Source: a virus
Strand: one strand, 5' to 3'
Length of the DNA stretch: 64,000 bases
IMG/VR virus record: IMGVR_UViG_3300031841_004520
Span: 1 to 64,000 of that record
In this document: piece after piece, positions 58,996-64,000 of the stretch
How the letters are laid out: every line of letters begins with the position of its first letter
Numbering within the stretch: the stretch's first letter is position 1
Notes under the pieces: model-generated
Seen by the model: only the letters and a program-made list of their open reading frames with translations
Databases searched by the model: none
Told to the model about the DNA's origin: nothing
Translations under genes and position numbers: made by a program

Positions 58996-59368
58996 ATTCC
59001 TTTTGATTTAAAATGTCTACTAATAACTTAACGCTATCTTCTGTGCTGGTTAGCTTTAAAAACGGTTCTATGCTATAGTGAGATACATTGCTAGCATTAT
59101 GTCTACAGGGCACATCTATACTTATAAATTTATTAGAAGGAAATATATGGGCTATATCATATACGGTATTGTCTGATAGCACCAGTTCTTTTGCAGCACA
59201 CAGGTGCCATGCATGAAAATTAGGAATTCCTGGCTTTAATAATATTGATGTTGTATCATAGAATACTTTCGGCTCTGATACTAAATTGGCATTAATTAAT
59301 GCTGTGTACATAGAAAAAATATTACATCTGTCGTGCAGTATTGTCGTATATACTGAAAGATTATACAT
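58973..59368 (-). CDS. Sugar-cassette protein, unknown function
   Basis: 131 residues, ATG 59368 with AAGGAGAG 4 to 5 bases upstream. Alternating strands and helices; NFHAWHLCAAKELVLSDNTV and FPSNKFISIDVP look like part of a Rossmann-type glycosyltransferase half, without catalytic residues I can identify. Overlaps both neighbours, so it belongs to the operon. Confidence 0.5.
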   Translation of the reverse strand: MYNLSVYTTILHDRCNIFSMYTALINANLVSEPKVFYDTTSILLKPGIPNFHAWHLCAAKELVLSDNTVYDIAHIFPSNKFISIDVPCRHNASNVSHYSIEPFLKLTSTEDSVKLLVDILNQKEYADYAQI

Positions 59369-60044
59369 AACTCTCCTTTTTTTTATTAATTTGATGATAG
59401 TCTTTCATGTTGTTGATCAATGAAACACTGTTGTTTATTTCTTGATAATAAAATGGCTCATATTTTGATAATGTATTAATTGTTTCAAATAAGTACTTGG
59501 ATTGCCAGCTATCTTGCCATTGTTGTAAAAAATATCTTATATGATCACTTTGTAGTATATATATATTTGTAACTTTGTTCGGTAGCCCAAAAAATATATA
59601 ATTAACCTTGTCATTATTGATAGTGGCCCCTAAGTTCGAATTAAATCTTTTATTAGAGCTTATAATAACTATAGATTTTTTAATTCTATATTTTATCTTT
59701 AACCAAAATGACTTACTTACTATACAGTTTGTATTAAAAACTATACACTTCGTATTGGTACAGCAACTTAATCCTTGTTTTAAGCTTTGTGTTTCATTAG
59801 AGTGAGTATATATTTCATGTTGTGTAAATTTTACTCTCTTGTACTTATCTATAAGTTTTTGCATTTTTTTACTCTCAAATCCACCAACGACTATAATTTC
59901 TGCAGTAGGAAACACCGATGTGATGTTGATAATATGTTTCTCTATTATGGTTTGTTTTTTGTTTGCAGCTAGTAAACCAACATTACCTATTGATTTCATT
60001 CCTTTGGTAGGTAAAGAACTTATTAATATAAATGATAGATTCAT
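59361..60044 (-). CDS. Nucleotidyltransferase-like (GT-A fold) protein
   Basis: 227 residues. N-terminal pattern of sugar-nucleotide transferases: LPTKGMKSIGNVGLLAANKK, then TIIEKHIINITSVFPTAEII, VVGGF and NETQSLKQGLSC, followed by CIVFNTNCIVSKSFW. In true enzymes the VGGFE-like turn and an S-L-x-x-G-L helix are typical; the G-x-G-x-R loop at the start is altered (NVGLLAANKK), so activity is uncertain. Very AT-rich with many Lys, Asn and Ile codons. Confidence 0.6.
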   Translation of the reverse strand: MNLSFILISSLPTKGMKSIGNVGLLAANKKQTIIEKHIINITSVFPTAEIIVVGGFESKKMQKLIDKYKRVKFTQHEIYTHSNETQSLKQGLSCCTNTKCIVFNTNCIVSKSFWLKIKYRIKKSIVIISSNKRFNSNLGATINNDKVNYIFFGLPNKVTNIYILQSDHIRYFLQQWQDSWQSKYLFETINTLSKYEPFYYQEINNSVSLINNMKDYHQINKKKESYV

Positions 60045-60457
60045 GCTGTCTTACTGCAAATAAAGAGGTATTCAAATACATTTACATATTTCTGTGTCAT
60101 TATGATATAGTTATTATGTTCTAATATATCTTTAATGTTATTAGCAGTGTGTAAAAACAGTCTGCTTTTGTACAGAATGAGTTGGGCTATTTCTATTTTA
60201 ATTTTATCAAATGTCATCGCAATTGCTAATTGTTTTAAATCAGGGGCTTGTATATGTAGCATTCCGTTTGGTTTTAATTTATTAAAGATCACCTGTAGCA
60301 ATTCTGAATGCTGGTCTATAATAACAAAGTCTAAGCAGTCATGTAAATAGATATTATCTACAGAATTGTCTTCTATTTCCTTTACGTCTTGAAAGTATAT
60401 ATTCTGAGCGTTAGGTACTTCTATATTGTTTTTATGATATATGCTTATATTATTCAT
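60041..60457 (-). CDS. Truncated SAM methyltransferase-like protein
   Basis: 138 residues. Resembles the C-terminal half of class I methyltransferases of the type 11 group: DNSVDNIYLHDCLDFV, LLQVIFNKLKPNGMLHIQAP, then DLKQLAIAM. The glycine-rich SAM-binding motif I and the first strand are missing, so methyl transfer is unlikely as it stands. It may be a relic or a regulatory partner. Overlaps both neighbours by a few bases. Confidence 0.6.
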   Translation of the reverse strand: MNNISIYHKNNIEVPNAQNIYFQDVKEIEDNSVDNIYLHDCLDFVIIDQHSELLQVIFNKLKPNGMLHIQAPDLKQLAIAMTFDKIKIEIAQLILYKSRLFLHTANNIKDILEHNNYIIMTQKYVNVFEYLFICSKTA

Positions 60458-60896
60458 ATTTATATATTAGTTTTCTGGTTGTGTCTATAAATTCTTGCCA
60501 AGTATTTTTATCAGAATTTTCGTTTAAAATTAATTCATGAATATCCCCCCAGGATTGTTTAATTTGTTTAGAAAACGCAATTTGTTTGACTATGGGGATA
60601 TTGTTGATCTTTTCTTGAAATTTATTTGAATCTATCATATCAGATTTTGGTTCGTGGTCAATCAATATCAATGGGCATTGATGATATTTCGTAAGTTTAA
60701 TAATTTTTTCTAAGTGTTTAGTCTTATCGTTTGATATAATTAACTCCGGAATAAAACTACCCAAATATATTTGGTCTAAAGCAAATAGACATACTCTTAG
60801 TGTTTTAAAAAACTCTTCAAACTCTCTGTTGTCACTAGGTATCCATAGTATATTATTTATGATGTTTGTTTCTCTTGCTAGTAAACTAGAAATCAC
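60450..60896 (-). CDS. Glycosyltransferase half-domain protein candidate
   Basis: 148 residues from GTG 60896 (GTGA overlap with the upstream stop). The pattern LGSFIPELIISNDKTKHLEK, KYHQCPLILIDHEPKSD and IAFSKQIKQSWG matches the N-terminal Rossmann half of GT-B glycosyltransferases (place of origin, host surface, S-x-x-I-x-x-SWG). The nucleotide-binding half is absent. It may work in complex with the full-length neighbour. Confidence 0.5.
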   Translation of the reverse strand: MISSLLARETNIINNILWIPSDNREFEEFFKTLRVCLFALDQIYLGSFIPELIISNDKTKHLEKIIKLTKYHQCPLILIDHEPKSDMIDSNKFQEKINNIPIVKQIAFSKQIKQSWGDIHELILNENSDKNTWQEFIDTTRKLIYKYE

Positions 60897-61957
60897 AATA
60901 TATACCTGCTGAAATTTGTGTTGTCAAAAATATTTATGTCAATCTTGCTTATCTTTTTTTGTTTTTCTGATGCAGATAAGGACACAGCTTTTCTCATTTG
61001 TGACTTAATAGATTGTATGTTTGGATTATTCCAAGTCTCATATATGTTAGATATATTATGTGTAGAATATTTACATGCAGATAATATATTCTCCCTATCA
61101 CTATCTACTAGAAAACCGTTGTCTTTTGTTACATAAGAAGAGTTTGCTGTTCCATTTGTAACTATACATAGCTTTTTATGTATCAGGGCTTCTATGCACG
61201 AAGCTGTAGTATATGATCCTTTTGAAACGTCTATATAACAATCACAATTATTAAATAATTGATGCATTTTATGTTCTTCCACATCTCCCACAACCACTAC
61301 AGGTTCGTTTACAGCCTCACTGCTTTTCTTGGTTATGCGATACGCATTATACATTAAATTTTTAATTTCTGTTTCATCATCCCCATTTGTTTTTATTATC
61401 AGTCTAGTATTATCCTCTTTGTCAAATTCCGTCATGTATGCTACTAGAAGAGATATTAGACTGTCTTTATCGTCACTAGATGACATTGTGTAGAAATTAA
61501 ATTCTTTATCTGTATCTAATTTTTTTTGGGTTTTTATATTGATGTCAAAGGGTTCAGGCAATACTTTAATCATTTTGACTACTCCAGATTCTCTCAATGA
61601 TTTTTCTGCAAAATAAGAGTTTACCCATACTTCGTCCATCATATTTATTTTTTCTATCCAGCCTGTATGCCTTAGGTTTCTAGAGATTATTTTTGGAACA
61701 CATATATTGATACCAAATCTGGCATTGTATTCATAATAATCAGGCATGGTATCCTGTATTACTGCGTCGTAGTAATCACTTTTATTGAGTTCATTTTCTA
61801 GTATTTTACCTTGTATGCCAAATGTTTTTGTTTGTAAATACAAAGGCCTAACAGATAATTTTATATTTTTTACATGTTGTAATGCTGAAATATATCTTCT
61901 AGAAGAGTGCCCTAGAGCAGAATCCTCTCTATAATGACCTAGATATAAAATATTCAC
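60893..61957 (-). CDS. GT-B glycosyltransferase
   Basis: 354 residues from GTG 61957 (GTGA overlap). N-terminal Rossmann strand MNILYLGHYREDSALGHSSR with the acceptor-side Gly/Ser loop; linker VWVNSYFAEKSLRESGV; C-terminal half FNFYTMSSSDDKDSLISLLV, EPVVVVGDV, LFNNCDCYIDVSKGSYTTAS and CIEALIHKKLCIVTNG. The Cys-Ile-Glu-Ala segment corresponds to the E-x7-E region of GT4 enzymes, which holds the donor nucleotide sugar. Cytoplasmic; donor and acceptor unknown. Confidence 0.75.
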   Translation of the reverse strand: MNILYLGHYREDSALGHSSRRYISALQHVKNIKLSVRPLYLQTKTFGIQGKILENELNKSDYYDAVIQDTMPDYYEYNARFGINICVPKIISRNLRHTGWIEKINMMDEVWVNSYFAEKSLRESGVVKMIKVLPEPFDINIKTQKKLDTDKEFNFYTMSSSDDKDSLISLLVAYMTEFDKEDNTRLIIKTNGDDETEIKNLMYNAYRITKKSSEAVNEPVVVVGDVEEHKMHQLFNNCDCYIDVSKGSYTTASCIEALIHKKLCIVTNGTANSSYVTKDNGFLVDSDRENILSACKYSTHNISNIYETWNNPNIQSIKSQMRKAVSLSASEKQKKISKIDINIFDNTNFSRYIL

Positions 61958-63588
61958 GAGTAATCTACTATATATTTAAGACCATCTGGAACTGGCGTTT
62001 TACCAGATCTGACTGATTCCCATAAGGTTTGATTATTCATGCTGTCTTCTAAAATCTTCATAGCTTGTTGAAAAGTAAACGGAGTAATATTTGTTCCATC
62101 TTGCTGATACCCTAAGTCTAAATTCCTAATTAATTGTTGAGCAGAAGCAGTTTTCATCATGTGTGGGTTTTTAATGATATTTTCTACTATAAATTGTATT
62201 ATTCTTCTGTGACTACCTAAAGGAGGTACTTTAATGTCATGTCTAGTTATTCTTTCTGCTGTTTCCCACTTGCCTTGTAGTCCTGTAAGTTTTATATTGT
62301 CAAAAATATTTTCGAAAGATTTTGCTGTTTTGTCCCAGTCATATTCCTTGATGCTTTTTTCTCTAACGGATTCCGCTAGTTTCATGCGATCAATAAAACC
62401 CAGCCCATTTATTTCTTTGTATTTATCTATTAAAATATCACAACACTTTTTATCATCAGGATACACTCTGTCTGCACCTGTTTCTAATTCTCTAAAGCTA
62501 CAGCTCAAAGGGACAATATCTGCACCTATAGCCCTACCTATCTCTGCCATAGCTCCATGGTCTATAGTAACTACAGGAACTCCGCATGCAGCTGCTTCTA
62601 CAGGAGGAATACCAAACCCTTCGCAGATAGCATATTGTATATATACGTCAAAAGCATTAAATATATTAGCAAGCTCTGGTTCTGATATTCCGTTAGCAAC
62701 ACTGCAGAAACCCGCTGAGTTTTTTTTGCAATGAGGGCAAGCTATTGGTGATTCAGAATATGTTCCAGAAAAGTTTTTGTGACATTGTGAACACTTGTAA
62801 GAGAAGTATACTAAATTCTCAGCACCATGCTCAATAAGTAAAGAAGGTAGATCCCAACCGTTCATATCAGGATAGCTGGTATGTAAATATAGTTTAGCAT
62901 TAGGTACAACCTTGGCAACATTTTTAATAATTTTAATTAGATTAGGTATCAATTTGCGTTTTTGATTACGCATCACAGAACCTATGATAAAATCATTAGG
63001 ATTAAGTCCTAATTGCAATTTAATGTTATCCTTACTCTGACTGCTTATCTTAAATGTATCGATGTTTACTGCATCATTTACTGGCTCTACTAGATTCATA
63101 GGAATCTGTGTAGACCTTAAGTAGTCTATGCCCCATTGGGTGTGTCCAGAAACCGTATCGGCATTAGAAAAAGTTTGTAGCCATTCTTTTTTTTGTGGCG
63201 CAGAGTCTATTGTTGGTGCTATCATCCAATGGTAAAAAGGTCTATATGGAGAATTTTCTGGAAAATTCAACATCCAATAATCTCTGACATCAAAAACAAT
63301 ATCTGGTTTGAAGTCTTGCACAGCAGTCTCAAAAGCCCAAGACCCAAATGCATGGTGCGGTTTGCTGGCGTATGTCTTAAGCAACTCTTGATCGCTTTTG
63401 GGAGGCACAACAGGATATAATTTCCATGAGACATTATTTTTCATATCAGGGGTTCTGTACGCAGACAGTTCAGCAATTTCGTACTTGCCTGTTGCGTACA
63501 GTCTGGAAAGAACATTTCTAGTATAATTACCAAAGCCTGAGTCAATGTGACTAGACTCTGCACACATAAATATTCTTTTTTTGCCCAT
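61954..63588 (-). CDS. GT4-type glycosyltransferase with zinc-ribbon insert
   Basis: 544 residues. GT-B architecture: N-terminal SSHIDSGFGNYTRNVLSRL, linker HTQWGIDYLRST, then IIGSVMRNQKRKLIPNLIKI and YIQYAICEGFGIPPVEAAAC with GVPVV, the E-x7-E donor site (E-G-F-G-I-P-P-V-E). A four-Cys ribbon (CSQCHKNFSG, then CPHCKKNS, about 268-292) is inserted before the donor site. A 110-residue C-terminal extension is helical. Starts at ATG 63588 with AGGAA upstream, just after ssb. The largest enzyme of the cassette. Confidence 0.8.
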   Translation of the reverse strand: MGKKRIFMCAESSHIDSGFGNYTRNVLSRLYATGKYEIAELSAYRTPDMKNNVSWKLYPVVPPKSDQELLKTYASKPHHAFGSWAFETAVQDFKPDIVFDVRDYWMLNFPENSPYRPFYHWMIAPTIDSAPQKKEWLQTFSNADTVSGHTQWGIDYLRSTQIPMNLVEPVNDAVNIDTFKISSQSKDNIKLQLGLNPNDFIIGSVMRNQKRKLIPNLIKIIKNVAKVVPNAKLYLHTSYPDMNGWDLPSLLIEHGAENLVYFSYKCSQCHKNFSGTYSESPIACPHCKKNSAGFCSVANGISEPELANIFNAFDVYIQYAICEGFGIPPVEAAACGVPVVTIDHGAMAEIGRAIGADIVPLSCSFRELETGADRVYPDDKKCCDILIDKYKEINGLGFIDRMKLAESVREKSIKEYDWDKTAKSFENIFDNIKLTGLQGKWETAERITRHDIKVPPLGSHRRIIQFIVENIIKNPHMMKTASAQQLIRNLDLGYQQDGTNITPFTFQQAMKILEDSMNNQTLWESVRSGKTPVPDGLKYIVDYS

Positions 63589-63613
63589 GATAATTCCTGA
63601 AGTTATTTAAAAA

Positions 63614-64000
63614 CTAAAATGCTAGAGATTCTTTGTCAGACTGACTTTTCTTACTAGCATTTCTAGTAATTTTAGCAAAGTTGCTGACACGAATCTTCAT
63701 AGTGGATTGCTTGATCTTTTCTCCGGACTCTAGCTCTTTTTCCCAGCTGTCTTTCCTTAAAGAACCTTCAAGCATGACCAGATCTCCTTTGCGAAAAGAC
63801 GATCCGATATTTTCTGCACCAGTATCCCATGCTTCACAAGGGACAAATGTTGTGACCTGATCGGTCTTACCATCAGCCTTGGTATACTCCCTAGACACCG
63901 CTACTGTAAAGTTAACCACAGATGTAGATTTGCCGTTAGAAGTATTAATATTACGCAATTCTGGATCTCTAGCTAAATTTCCCTTCAATAAAACTAAATT
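63614..64000 (-). CDS. ssb: Single-stranded DNA-binding protein, 5' end cut by window edge
   Basis: At least 128 residues visible. Reading in from the edge, NLVLLKGNLARDPELRNI matches the SSB start pattern with the first codons missing. FTVAVSREYTKADGKTDQVT, FVPCEAWD and KGDLVMLEGSLRKDSWE follow as in bacterial and phage OB-fold SSBs. The end (KSQSDKESLAF) is acidic with a terminal Phe, a form of the tip that recruits partner proteins. Protects and organises single strands for replication and recombination. First visible gene of the leftward operon. Confidence 0.9.
   Translation of the reverse strand, partial: NLVLLKGNLARDPELRNINTSNGKSTSVVNFTVAVSREYTKADGKTDQVTTFVPCEAWDTGAENIGSSFRKGDLVMLEGSLRKDSWEKELESGEKIKQSTMKIRVSNFAKITRNASKKSQSDKESLAF

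Overview
The window is part of the genome of a tailed double-stranded DNA phage (Caudoviricetes). It carries a contiguous packaging, head, neck, tail, tail-fibre and tail-tip gene set, a phage-type sigma factor, and blocks of very small overlapping genes. No tail sheath gene is visible, there are two tail-tube-like paralogues, and the tape measure is about 2,300 residues. I therefore infer a siphovirus with a very long tail. No integrase, repressor, tRNA gene, DNA polymerase or recognisable endolysin is in the window, so lifestyle and host cannot be read from it. Consensus TTGACA/TATAAT promoters and GGAG-type ribosome binding sites show a bacterial host; nothing narrows it further.

Layout. 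(1) 1-4641, minus strand: an accessory or early arm of small genes, visibly richer in GC than the rest, in short transcription units each with its own sigma70-type promoter. Three of the units are separated by copies of one conserved, structured intergenic element. Products are small membrane proteins, an HNH nuclease, a Cys-rich mini-protein and unknowns. (2) 4642-5267: a divergent control region with GCATTTTGCA repeats, a Fur-box-like palindrome and a hairpin followed by a T-run. A small DNA-binding protein gene (minus) lies inside it. (3) 5268-10149, plus: a small acidic protein, a sigma factor, a helix-turn-helix/coiled-coil protein, an HNH nuclease, a Cys-domain protein, an ERCC4-type nuclease and the large terminase. 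(4) 10195-15526: portal, protease-scaffold fusion, a small capsid-associated protein and the major capsid protein, closed by a strong terminator. (5) 15640-29330: adhesion genes, dominated by a 2,575-residue fibre with an amicyanin-like cupredoxin module and about a dozen beta-repeats. (6) 29348-57184: neck genes, two tube proteins, three chaperone-position genes, the tape measure (with an embedded staphylococcal-nuclease-like domain) and four very large or large tail-tip proteins. (7) 57174-64000, minus: a recombination operon (SSB, annealing-type protein, zinc ribbon, nuclease) into which an AT-rich sugar cassette has been placed (GT-B glycosyltransferases, a nucleotidyltransferase-like protein, a methyltransferase fragment).

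How it works together. The sigma factor at the head of the rightward arm probably redirects host RNA polymerase to the structural genes. The nucleases and terminase cut and package DNA into a capsid matured by the protease-scaffold. The fibre and tip block is more than a third of the window and points to an elaborate host-recognition apparatus. The sugar cassette probably decorates virion proteins, DNA or host surface, but its target is not visible here.

The most unusual items are the three-copy structured element of the left arm, the paired intact and degenerate cupredoxin modules, the nuclease-like domain inside the tape measure, and a neck protein whose zinc knuckle appears split by a domain carrying a DxSxS metal-site motif.
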